Shown in pieces: positions 43,290 through 50,663 of a DNA stretch of 64,000 bases. This stretch comes from JAKALD01 sp963817785. GTDB taxonomy: Bacteria > Pseudomonadota > Gammaproteobacteria > Burkholderiales > SG8-39. The translations under genes were made by a program, and so were the position numbers. Each line of letters opens with the position of its first letter. Within the stretch, counting starts at the first letter, position 1. The notes beneath the pieces were generated by a model. That model was not told where the DNA came from. It worked only from the letters and a program-made list of their open reading frames with translations, and made no database searches. The DNA lies in contig CAWFPL010000001.1 in assembly GCA_963817785.1 (NCBI GenBank), positions 62,001 through 126,000 of the forward strand, in the 5' to 3' direction.

Positions 43290-43940
43290 CTAGCCGGCGC
43301 GGCCGACTGCCTGCACGAAGATCGCGCCGTAATGGTAGGGAGGCAGCTCCGCCAGTCGCTCGAGCTCGAACCCGGCCGGCTCGACCACGGCGCGCAGCGC
43401 TTCGGGCGACACCCGCATTGCCGTGGCCGGCCCGCGCGGCTGTCCGAGCACGGGCGTTTCCTCGCGCGGCCGCGCGTGCCAGTTGACGACGACGAAGCAG
43501 CCCTCCAGTTTGAGCACCGCATGCGCCGCCCGCGCAAGCCCGGTTTTGTCCGGCACGCCGTGGAAGGTGTTGGCCATGAGCACGTAGTCCACGGGCTCCG
43601 GGACGAGGCGCGCCAGCTCGCGCGCATCGGCCTGCAGGAACGTGCAGTTGGGATGGTCGCGGCAGGCGGCCCGCGCTTGTTCCAGCATTCCCGGGTCGAG
43701 GTCGACGGCGACGACCCTTCCCGGTTTCACCAAGCGGGCAAGGGGTGCGGTGAAGTAGCCGTCGCCGCAGCATAGGTCCACCACGACCATCCCGGCGCGC
43801 AGCCCGAGTGCCTCGAGCAACTTGATCGGCTCGGGCCAGAGCGCCTGCCACCAGTCCCGATCCGGCATGCCGGTCGCCGGAAAGTAGGTGCTCTGCTTCG
43901 ACACGAGCTCCGTGGCTGTTCTTGACTCCAACACGCCCAT
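43290..43940 (-). CDS. Class I SAM-dependent methyltransferase
   Basis: A 216-residue methyltransferase with motif I VVVDLCCGDGYFTAPLARLV, DLDPGMLEQARAACRDHPN and DYVLMANTFHGVP. It is divergent from the ArsR regulator across a 42-base gap holding a palindrome. The locus (ArsR, ArsM, two methyltransferases, Met-rich proteins) suggests metalloid methylation, but this enzyme's substrate is unknown. Confidence 0.78.
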   Translation of the reverse strand: MGVLESRTATELVSKQSTYFPATGMPDRDWWQALWPEPIKLLEALGLRAGMVVVDLCCGDGYFTAPLARLVKPGRVVAVDLDPGMLEQARAACRDHPNCTFLQADARELARLVPEPVDYVLMANTFHGVPDKTGLARAAHAVLKLEGCFVVVNWHARPREETPVLGQPRGPATAMRVSPEALRAVVEPAGFELERLAELPPYHYGAIFVQAVGRAG

Positions 43941-43959
43941 GATCGATGATTGCAGTGAC

Positions 43960-43973
43960 TACGCATATGCGTA
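43960..43973. promoter_or_regulatory. ArsR/SmtB-type operator palindrome
   Basis: TACGCATATGCGTA is a perfect 14-base palindrome in the 42-base gap between the - strand methyltransferase and the + strand ArsR gene, ten bases before the ArsR ATG. ArsR/SmtB proteins bind such AT-centred palindromes, so autoregulation of both directions is likely. Confidence 0.6.
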
Positions 43974-43982
43974 TGTGCTGAT

Positions 43983-44378
43983 ATGATCAGACGCCACGAA
44001 ACCGCTGTCAAGGGCCTCGCGCCGATCATGAAGCTGCTGGGCGAGCCCAACCGGCTGCGCATCCTGCTCAGCCTGGGGCTGGCGTGCCGTCCCGTGACCG
44101 ACATCATCGAAGCGACGGGGCTCGCGCAGACCAACGTGTCATTTCACCTGCGGGCGCTGCGCGAGGCGGGCTTGGTGCGGGCCGAGCGGCGCGGGCCGTT
44201 CATCTACTACTGTCTGCCCAACCCCGAGCTGCTGCGGATCCTGGAAGATCTCGAGGCCTGGCTGGAAAAAGGAGCTGCTCTCGAGGCGGTGACCGGCAGA
44301 GCGAAGGCGCCGGGACCCGAAGTGGTAGCCAGCGCACCCAGGCGCCCATCGGCGCGGCGAACCCGGCTTTCCGCCTAG
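43983..44378 (+). CDS. ArsR-family transcriptional regulator
   Basis: A 131-residue ArsR/SmtB regulator. The winged helix is NRLRILLSLGLACRPVTDII, then GLAQTNVSFHLRALREAGLV (recognition helix). C34 in the ACRPVTD segment and C71 in YYCLPN are the only cysteines of note; the classic ELCVCDL is replaced by GLACRPVTDI. It probably represses the divergent methyltransferase operon and itself through the 43960 palindrome. A ferric-uptake-like sensing role is not indicated. Confidence 0.85.
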   Translation: MIRRHETAVKGLAPIMKLLGEPNRLRILLSLGLACRPVTDIIEATGLAQTNVSFHLRALREAGLVRAERRGPFIYYCLPNPELLRILEDLEAWLEKGAALEAVTGRAKAPGPEVVASAPRRPSARRTRLSA

Positions 44379-44434
44379 GCGCACCGCGAACCGCAAGCGC
44401 AAACGATCAAGGCATTCTCGACGAGGTATCGATC

Positions 44435-44677
44435 ATGGCTCCTTATGGATGGTGGCCCGGCTTCGGCTTCATGTGGATCTTTCCGCTGCTGTTCCTGATC
44501 GTCGTGATCGTGTTCCTGTCCCGCGGCGGTCCGGGACGGTTCTGGCGCGGAGGCTGGCACGACAATCGGCGCGACGAAAAACGCGAGTCGCCGCGCGAGA
44601 TTCTCGATCGCCGCTACGCGAGCGGCGAGATCAGCAAGGAGCAGTACGAGGAGATGAGGCGAACGCTGGAGCGGTAG
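44435..44677 (+). CDS. Small membrane SHOCT-domain protein
   Basis: An 80-residue protein with an aromatic N-terminus (MAPYGWWPGFGFMWIFPLLF), one membrane helix and a SHOCT motif (REILDRRYASGEISKEQYEE). It is the third SHOCT protein in this metal island. It follows ArsR by 56 bases on the same strand. Confidence 0.78.
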   Translation: MAPYGWWPGFGFMWIFPLLFLIVVIVFLSRGGPGRFWRGGWHDNRRDEKRESPREILDRRYASGEISKEQYEEMRRTLER

Positions 44678-44712
44678 CCGGCGCGCTCGTCTCCAGTCGG
44701 ACACCACGCGCT

Positions 44713-45432
44713 TCAGCTCACGAGGTAATTGCGAATCATCCCGCCGTCCTCGTGCTCGAGGTTGTGGCAGTGGTACAGAAAGAGGCCGCGGTGCAGCGGC
44801 GCGAACTGCACGCGCACGCGCTCGCCGGGAATCACCAGCACGGTATCCTTGTAGCCGGCATTCACCAGGCCCTCGGCGAGATCGGGCGGAACCGGGCCCG
44901 CGCGCTCGAGGATCGGGAAGCGCGCGCTGTGCACGTGCATCGGATGCGGCATCGCCATCATGCCGCCCGCGTCGGTGTTCTCGAACGTCCAGCGCACGGG
45001 CTCGTCGAACGGCAGCCGCTCGTCGCTCGCCACCGCGTCCATCTGGAAGTGCCGGCCGTTGAGGAACCCGCGCATCATGCGGAACGCGAGCCGGGTTTGT
45101 AATTCGAGGCGCGGCTCGGGCAGGGCGAGATCTTCGGGCGGCAGACGCAGCGCTTCGCCGCGCGCGGCGCCCTCGCGGCTCACCGCGAAGCGGGCGACGA
45201 GGTAGCCCGGCGCGGGTCGCAGCGCGTCGCGCCGCCCGCGCAATACCTGCCCGTTGTATCGCAGCACCGCGGTTTGCGCGCCGGGCAGGATCTGAGCGCG
45301 CCCCGGGGCCGCGACCAGCCGCAGCTCGAGGTCGGGTTCCTGCCCCGCGGTCGCGCTGCGCACGGGCGAGCGCACGCCCAGGGCCGCTCCCGCGGCGAGC
45401 ATTCCTTTAAGGGCGCGGCGCCTGGACCACAT
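44713..45432 (-). CDS. Truncated multicopper oxidase with internal deletion
   Basis: A 239-residue protein with a Tat-like N-terminus (MWSRRRALKGMLAAGAALG), an N-terminal strand segment (LVAAPGRAQILPGAQTAVLR) and a C-terminal cupredoxin domain with HPMHVHS and HCHNLEHEDGGM, the type 1/3 copper ligands of a laccase third domain. The first-domain motifs HWHG and HxH are missing: the sequence jumps from NGQVLRGR straight to DALRPAPGYLVARF. Normal homologues are about 450 residues. This looks like an in-frame internal deletion, so oxidase activity is unlikely unless the protein oligomerises. It overlaps the ccdA stop by one base. Confidence 0.7.
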   Translation of the reverse strand: MWSRRRALKGMLAAGAALGVRSPVRSATAGQEPDLELRLVAAPGRAQILPGAQTAVLRYNGQVLRGRRDALRPAPGYLVARFAVSREGAARGEALRLPPEDLALPEPRLELQTRLAFRMMRGFLNGRHFQMDAVASDERLPFDEPVRWTFENTDAGGMMAMPHPMHVHSARFPILERAGPVPPDLAEGLVNAGYKDTVLVIPGERVRVQFAPLHRGLFLYHCHNLEHEDGGMIRNYLVS

Positions 45433-46178
45433 CAGCCGATCCTGCCGAGGGCGGGAAACTTGTCGAGCAGCCAGTAGCTGAACGCGGTGAGCTCGCCGCT
45501 CATGATCGCGATCCCCACCACGATCATGACGATGCCGGCGGCGGCCTGCAGCGGCGGGCCGGCGCGGCGCAGGCTGCGCAACCTGCCCGAGATCTCGTGC
45601 AGGAACGCGCCGGTGAGCAGGAACGGGATGCCGAGCCCGGCCGAGTAGGCGGCGAGCAGCCCGATTCCGCTGTGCGCCGACCGGCTCACCGCGGACACGG
45701 TGAGGATCGCTCCGAGAATGGGCCCGATGCACGGCGTCCAGCCGAATGCGAACGCGAGCCCGAGCACGAGCGCGGTGAGCGGCCGGCCGGTCGCTGCCTG
45801 CACATGAAAGTGAAAGTCGCGCCGCAGGAACGGGACGCGTCCCACGCCGACCAGCATCAGCAGGCCGAACAGCGTCACCACCGCGCCGCCCACGATGCCC
45901 GCCTGGTAGCGGTACCGGAGCAGCAGACTGCCGAGCGCGGTGGCGCTCGCTCCCAGCGCGATGAACACCAGCGAGAAGCCGAGCACGAAGCAGGCGCTGA
46001 GCAGCACGGCGTGAAGCCGTGCCCCGCCGCGCGCAGGACGCCCCGCCGAGCCTCCGAGCGGCTGTCCTGCGATGTAGGACACGTACGCCGGAACGAGCGG
46101 CAGCACGCAGGGCGAAAGAAAGGACACCACCCCCGCACCGAAGGCAGTCAGCGCGCCCAGGCTCGTCAGCTCGCCCAT
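45432..46178 (-). CDS. ccdA: Cytochrome c biogenesis/thiol-transfer protein CcdA
   Basis: A 248-residue membrane protein with six helices and the two conserved Pro-Cys motifs, SPCVLPL near the start and GWTPCIGP in the middle, whose cysteines carry electrons across the membrane. It would reduce the TlpA-like thioredoxin encoded just upstream. In this operon with an oxidase-like protein and a metal transporter, it probably keeps periplasmic copper-protein thiols reduced. Confidence 0.85.
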   Translation of the reverse strand: MGELTSLGALTAFGAGVVSFLSPCVLPLVPAYVSYIAGQPLGGSAGRPARGGARLHAVLLSACFVLGFSLVFIALGASATALGSLLLRYRYQAGIVGGAVVTLFGLLMLVGVGRVPFLRRDFHFHVQAATGRPLTALVLGLAFAFGWTPCIGPILGAILTVSAVSRSAHSGIGLLAAYSAGLGIPFLLTGAFLHEISGRLRSLRRAGPPLQAAAGIVMIVVGIAIMSGELTAFSYWLLDKFPALGRIG

Positions 46179-46804
46179 CACGAGCCTCGCCCGGGGGCCT
46201 TGCCCTGCGCCGCAATGAGCGCGCGCAGAAAATTCAGGCTGGGCGCGGAATCCCATTCGGCGGGTCCGACATGCTGCCCGATCTGGCGGCCGGCGCGGTC
46301 GATCAACAGGGTCGTCGGAATGCCCGGCGCGTGCAGGGCATCCGCCGCGTGCATCGAGGGGTCGACATACAGCTTGAGCGCGTGCGCGCCGATCTCGCGG
46401 AAGAAGTCGCGCACCGCGGGCGCTCCCTTCTCGTCGATGGAAAGCGCGACCACTTCGAAGTCCGGGCCGCCGAGCTTCGCCTGCAGGCGATCGAGCGTCG
46501 GCATCTCCTTGCGGCAGGGCGGGCACCACGTCGCCCAGATGTTCAGGAGCACCACTTTGCCGCGGAAATCGGCGAGTGATAATTCGCGTCCTGCCTGGTC
46601 CTCAAAGCGGATGTCCGGGAGCGGCTGGGGCGTCGCGCTGCGCGCGAAAGGAACGCCCGCGGCGGTCCTGGCGCTCTCGGATTGATCCGGCGCTCGGTGG
46701 CGCGTGAGATAGGCCCCGATTGCCGCCACGACAAGGAGCGCAATCCCCGCCAGGCCCAGGGCCAGGCGCGTGCGGCGGGCGCCCTGTGACGACTCGCTGC
46801 TCAC
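46178..46804 (-). CDS. TlpA/ResA-like membrane-anchored thioredoxin
   Basis: A 208-residue protein with an N-terminal membrane helix (LALGLAGIALLVVAAIGAYL) and a periplasmic thioredoxin fold with active site WATWCPPCRKEMP and cis-proline region GIPTTLLID. GTG 46804 overlaps the CDF stop; the end overlaps ccdA. It would act with CcdA in disulfide reduction or copper delivery. Confidence 0.85.
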   Translation of the reverse strand: MSSESSQGARRTRLALGLAGIALLVVAAIGAYLTRHRAPDQSESARTAAGVPFARSATPQPLPDIRFEDQAGRELSLADFRGKVVLLNIWATWCPPCRKEMPTLDRLQAKLGGPDFEVVALSIDEKGAPAVRDFFREIGAHALKLYVDPSMHAADALHAPGIPTTLLIDRAGRQIGQHVGPAEWDSAPSLNFLRALIAAQGKAPGRGS

Positions 46805-47727
46805 GCGGTTTCTTCCGGTTCGAGGCGGCAGGGATGCGCCGGGTCGCCGGTCTCCACCTGCAGCGTGGGGTGCCCGATCGCGAAGCGCTCGGCCAGCTCG
46901 TGGCAGGCGCGCGCGAGCAGCGCGTCGCCCGGATGTCCCTGCGGCATCACCAGGTGCGCGGTGAGCGCGGTCTCGCTGGTGCTCATCGCCCAGACGTGCA
47001 GGTCGTGAACGCTCTCGACTCCCGGCAGCGCGCCGAGGTAGGCGCGCACCGCGTTGAGCTCGATCGACCTGGGGGCCGAATGCAGCGCGAGCGAGAACGA
47101 CTCGCGCAGCACGTCCCACGCCGCCACGACGATGAACCCGGCCACCGCGAGGCTGATCGCCGGGTCGATCCAGCTGCGGCCGGTCCACAGGATCGCCACG
47201 CCGCCGAGCGCGACGCCGAGCGACACCGCGGCGTCGGCGGCCATGTGCAGGAACACGCCGCGCACGTTGAGGTCGCGCTCCCGGCCGCGCATGAACAGCG
47301 CGGCGGTGGCCGCGTTGACGATCACTCCGGCCAGCGCGACCAGCGCGACCGTGCCGCCTTCGACCGCGACCGGCCGGGAGAAGCGCTGCAGCGCCTCCAG
47401 GGATATCGCCCCGACCGCGATCAGCAGCGCGGCCGCGTTGGCGAGCGCGGCCCAGATGGTCGAGCTGCGTAGACCGTAAGTGAAGCGGCCACTCGGAGGG
47501 CGGCGCGCGAGCACGCTCGCGCCCCAGGCGAGCCCGAGGCCGAGCACGTCCGACAGGTTGTGTCCGGCGTCGGCGAGCAGCGCCACCGAATGCGCGATGA
47601 CGCCTGCGACCGCTTCGACTAGCAGGAAGGCCACGTTGAGGCCTGCGCCGAGCGCGAAGGCGCGGTCGAGCCGCCTTTCGTGGGCATGCACGGCATGGCG
47701 GGCGTGCGAATGGTGGGCGTGGCTCAC
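46801..47727 (-). CDS. Cation diffusion facilitator (CzcD/ZitB-type)
   Basis: About 308 residues with six helices. A His-rich N-terminus (SHAHHSHARHAVHAH) precedes LLADAGHNLSDVLGL (HxxxD metal site) and DPAISLAVAGFIVVAAWDVL; a second set, MAADAAVSLGVALGG, completes the transport site. CzcD-type proteins export Zn, Co or Cd in exchange for protons. GTG 47727 is chosen as the start; a GTG at 47796 is also in frame but overlaps a palindrome. Confidence 0.85.
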   Translation of the reverse strand: MSHAHHSHARHAVHAHERRLDRAFALGAGLNVAFLLVEAVAGVIAHSVALLADAGHNLSDVLGLGLAWGASVLARRPPSGRFTYGLRSSTIWAALANAAALLIAVGAISLEALQRFSRPVAVEGGTVALVALAGVIVNAATAALFMRGRERDLNVRGVFLHMAADAAVSLGVALGGVAILWTGRSWIDPAISLAVAGFIVVAAWDVLRESFSLALHSAPRSIELNAVRAYLGALPGVESVHDLHVWAMSTSETALTAHLVMPQGHPGDALLARACHELAERFAIGHPTLQVETGDPAHPCRLEPEETA

Positions 47728-47780
47728 TGCGTCAGACCGGCGCAAGGTCTCCGGGCCGCGCGGGTCCGCCGGATCGGGCC

Positions 47781-47796
47781 GTGTACACGCGTACAC
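47781..47796. promoter_or_regulatory. Palindrome upstream of the CDF operon
   Basis: GTGTAC-ACGC-GTACAC is a perfect 6-4-6 inverted repeat about 55 bases before the CDF start on the - strand. It is a likely operator for a metal regulator; none is encoded next to it. Confidence 0.45.
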
Positions 47797-47801
47797 GCGC
47801 T

Positions 47802-47815
47802 TTGACCTCGGTCAA
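47802..47815. promoter_or_regulatory. FNR/DNR-like box upstream of the DsrM-like gene
   Basis: TTGAC-CTCG-GTCAA matches eight of ten FNR consensus positions and is itself a palindrome. It lies 73 bases before ATG 47882. The -10 (TATTCC at 47855-47860) is further than for a typical class II site, so the direction and strength are uncertain. Confidence 0.45.
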
Positions 47816-47881
47816 TATGTCTTCCCGCTCGGACGGCAGCATCGGAACCGGATTTTATTCCCGACTGGACGGAGTTGACCC

Positions 47882-48532
47882 ATGACATTGCTCGAATTCG
47901 CGCGCGGCCCGGCATTGACCGTGTCGCTCGCCGTGCTGATCGCGGGCACCCTGTGGCGCCTGGGGCGGCTCGCCGGGCGCCCCGCGCCGCGGGACCTGTC
48001 GGCGCCGCGCGGCAGCGCGGCGGCGGGCGCGCTGCGCGGCATCGCGCACCGCTTCTGGCCGCACCCGCGCTTCGGCGCCAAGATCGGGTTTTCCACCGCC
48101 ATCGGTTACATCTACCACCTCGGCCTGGCGGTCATCGTCTTCACCTTCCTGCCGCACATCCAGTTCATCCAGAAGCTCACCGGCCTGCACTGGCCGGCGC
48201 TGCCCGACCCCGTGACCTACTTCGCGGGCGCGCTCACCACGGCGGCGCTGATCATCGTGCTGATCCAGCGCCGCGGCGACCCGGTGAAGCGCATGCTGTC
48301 GCGCTTCGACGACTACTTCAGCTGGTTCGTGACTTTCCTGCCGGTGATCACCGGGATGGCCCTGATCGGCATCGACCCCGATTCGGTCAGCCCCGCGATC
48401 GCCGTGCACCTGCTGTCGGTCGAGCTGCTGCTCGTCTGGTTCCCGTTCGGCAAGCTGATGCACGCCATCACCGCGTTCTGGTCGCGCGGCATCACCGGCG
48501 CCAAGTACGCGCGCCGCGGAGCGTTGCCATGA
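47882..48532 (+). CDS. DsrM/NarI-like cytochrome b membrane subunit
   Basis: A 216-residue membrane protein with five helices. Histidines in HRFWPHPRFGAKIGFSTAIG, IYHLGLAVIVFTFLPHIQFI and HLLSVELLLVWFPFGKLMHA are candidate haem b ligands, as in NarI, DsrM and HdrE. It starts the transcription unit and overlaps the Hdr-like gene (ATGA), the usual DsrMK or HdrED pairing. It would pass electrons between quinone and the cytoplasmic Fe-S protein. GGAG precedes ATG 47882. Confidence 0.78.
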   Translation: MTLLEFARGPALTVSLAVLIAGTLWRLGRLAGRPAPRDLSAPRGSAAAGALRGIAHRFWPHPRFGAKIGFSTAIGYIYHLGLAVIVFTFLPHIQFIQKLTGLHWPALPDPVTYFAGALTTAALIIVLIQRRGDPVKRMLSRFDDYFSWFVTFLPVITGMALIGIDPDSVSPAIAVHLLSVELLLVWFPFGKLMHAITAFWSRGITGAKYARRGALP

Positions 48533-49839
48533 GCGCCATCCAGCGCCTGGTCGAGCGTGCCGGCGAAGAGCGCGTCGCCGCCGCGATGCAGGCCTTCGCG
48601 CGCGATTTCACGCGCGAGGCCGCGGTGCACATGGATGCCTGCGTGCGCTGCGGCCACTGCTCGCACGCCTGCCACTTCTACGCCTCGACGGGCGATCCCA
48701 AGTACACGCCGATCAACAAGCTCGCGCCCTTCGTGCATGCCTACCGGCGCACCTCGGCGCCGTGGGCGCCGCTCGCGCGCCTGTTCGGGCTCGAGAAGCC
48801 GGTGACGTTCGCGGAGCTGGAGCGCTGGCAGGAGCTGATCTACGACGCCTGCACCATGTGCGGGCGCTGCACGCTGGTGTGCCCGATGGGCATCGACATC
48901 GCTGCGCTCATTGCGCGTGCGCGTCACGGCATGTTCGCCGCGGGGCTGGTGCCGGTGGACCTCGGCGCCGTGGCCGAGCGCGCCGAGCGCGAGATGAGCC
49001 CGCTCGGCGCCACGCCGAAGGTGCTCGCGGAGCGCATCGAGTGGCTCACCGACGAGCACGGCATCAAGGTGCCGCTCGACGCGCCGCGCGCCGACATGCT
49101 GATCACGCTGTCGTCAATCGAGATCATGAAGTACCCGCAGTCGCTGGTGGCCCTGGCGCGGGTGCTCGAGCACGCGGGCGAGAGCTGGACCATCTCCACC
49201 AAGGGCTACGAGGCGACCAACTTCGGCATGCTCTCGGGCAATCGCGACTGGCAGCGCGACATGAGCGAGCGGGTCATCGACGCTGCCATCGGCTGCGGCG
49301 TCAAGACCGTGGTGGTGCCCGAGTGCGGACACGCCTACGGCGCGCTGCGCTGGGAGGGCGCCAACGTGCACGGCGCCCCGCTGCCCTTCCAGGTGCTGCA
49401 CATCTCCGAGTACCTGGCCGCGCTGGTCGAGTCCGGCAAGCTTCGCCTCAAGCCGCTGGCCAAGTCGCTCACCTTCCACGATCCCTGCCAGGTGTCGCGC
49501 CGCGGCGGAGCGGCGGCGGCGCCGCGCCGGGTGCTCGCCGCGCTCGGCGTCGAGCTGCGCGAGCTGGCCGACCACGCCGACGCCGGCTGGTGCTGCGGCG
49601 GCGGCGGTGGAGTGGTCGCCATCAAGCACGCCGACGAGCTGCGCCGCGGGACGTTCCGCATCAAGATGCGCGAAATCGACGCCACCGGCGCCGAGATCGC
49701 CGCCACCAGCTGCGCCAACTGCCGCCAGACCTTCGACGACGGCCAGGCGTACTTCAAGTGGGATACCCGCATGCAGAGCCTGCTCGAGCTGGTGGCGGAG
49801 AATCTGCAGGAGCGCGCCGCAGACGTGGCTGCTCGCTGA
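48529..49839 (+). CDS. DsrK/HdrD-like Fe-S protein with CCG domains
   Basis: A 436-residue protein. The N-terminal ferredoxin part has two [4Fe-4S] motifs: CVRCGHCSHAC (C38, C41, C44, C48) and CTMCGRCTLVC (C108, C111, C114, C118). The C-terminal CCG domains include FHDPCQVSR, WCCGGGGG and CANCRQ, which in HdrD/DsrK hold the catalytic cubane. It pairs with the membrane subunit at 47882 and would move electrons between quinone and a thiol, disulfide or ferredoxin partner. The nearby AprBA-like ferredoxins are obvious candidates. Confidence 0.82.
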   Translation: MSAIQRLVERAGEERVAAAMQAFARDFTREAAVHMDACVRCGHCSHACHFYASTGDPKYTPINKLAPFVHAYRRTSAPWAPLARLFGLEKPVTFAELERWQELIYDACTMCGRCTLVCPMGIDIAALIARARHGMFAAGLVPVDLGAVAERAEREMSPLGATPKVLAERIEWLTDEHGIKVPLDAPRADMLITLSSIEIMKYPQSLVALARVLEHAGESWTISTKGYEATNFGMLSGNRDWQRDMSERVIDAAIGCGVKTVVVPECGHAYGALRWEGANVHGAPLPFQVLHISEYLAALVESGKLRLKPLAKSLTFHDPCQVSRRGGAAAAPRRVLAALGVELRELADHADAGWCCGGGGGVVAIKHADELRRGTFRIKMREIDATGAEIAATSCANCRQTFDDGQAYFKWDTRMQSLLELVAENLQERAADVAAR

Positions 49840-49902
49840 CAAATCGCCTCAGGAAAGACCGATCGTTAATTTGGATCAACTATCCGGATAGAACGGTCTG
49901 GC

Positions 49903-49932
49903 GGTCGCATCGAATGGTCATACCATGCGACC
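49903..49932. promoter_or_regulatory. Nested operator repeats upstream of the GntR gene
   Basis: TGGT-CAT-ACCA (49915-49925) fits the TGGTnnnACCA core used by FadR/PdhR/LldR-type regulators. Around it, GGTCGCAT (49903-49910) and ATGCGACC (49925-49932) form a second inverted repeat. The elements end three bases before the GntR ATG, as expected for autoregulation by roadblock. Confidence 0.6.
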
Positions 49933-49934
49933 AA

Positions 49935-50651
49935 ATGCTTGCATTCGATGAATTTATCCGGCCGCCACGCACCTTCGAGGTCATCGTGGACCTGCTGAAG
50001 GCGCGGATCTTCGCCGGCCAGTACCGCGTCGGAGACAGGCTGCCGGCCGAGCGCGAGCTGGCGGAGGCTCTGGCCATCGGGCGTCCCTCGGTGCGGGAGG
50101 CCTACCGCGCGCTCGAGCTGGTGGGCATCGTCGAAGTCCGCAAGGGCAAGGACGGCGGCGCGTACATCCGCACGCCGAGCGCCAAATCGCTCACCGGCGC
50201 GCTGAACGATCTGCTGCGCGTGGGCAGCGTCTCGGTCGCGCAGATCACCGAGGCCCGGCTGGTGATCGAGCGCGAAATCGCCGAGCTGGCGCTGGTCCGG
50301 GTAACGCCGCAGGACATCGCCGCGCTGCGCGCCATGGTGGGCGAGGCGATCGGCAAGGCCCGCGCGGGCGTCGCGGCGAGCCACGACAACGTCGCGTTCC
50401 ATCTGCGCCTGGCGGAAATCGCGGGCAACCCGATCCTGGTCATGGTGCTCGCCTCGATCATGGATCTGCTGATGCTGCTGATCCGTCGCGCCGAGCCGGA
50501 AGCGGAGATTACGCGCGCGGTGGCCGAGGATCACAGCCGGATCGTCGACGCCCTGGAAGCCAGGGACCCGCAGCGCTTACGCGCGCTGATCGAGGAACAC
50601 ATCCGCACGGCGAATGCGCGCCTCGAAAGACTCGGTCCGGGCGAGAGCTGA
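49935..50651 (+). CDS. GntR-family regulator, FadR/FCD subfamily
   Basis: A 238-residue regulator with an N-terminal winged helix (GDRLPAERELAEALAIGRPS, then VREAYRALELVGIVEVRKGK) and a helical FCD ligand-binding domain (RLVIEREIAELALVRVTPQD, HLRLAEIAGNPIL). FCD regulators sense small carboxylates. ATG 49935 gives the usual length; an ATG at 49914 lies inside the operator. It probably controls the flavoprotein operon 13 bases downstream. Confidence 0.85.
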   Translation: MLAFDEFIRPPRTFEVIVDLLKARIFAGQYRVGDRLPAERELAEALAIGRPSVREAYRALELVGIVEVRKGKDGGAYIRTPSAKSLTGALNDLLRVGSVSVAQITEARLVIEREIAELALVRVTPQDIAALRAMVGEAIGKARAGVAASHDNVAFHLRLAEIAGNPILVMVLASIMDLLMLLIRRAEPEAEITRAVAEDHSRIVDALEARDPQRLRALIEEHIRTANARLERLGPGES

Positions 50652-50663
50652 GCGGAGGGCGAC

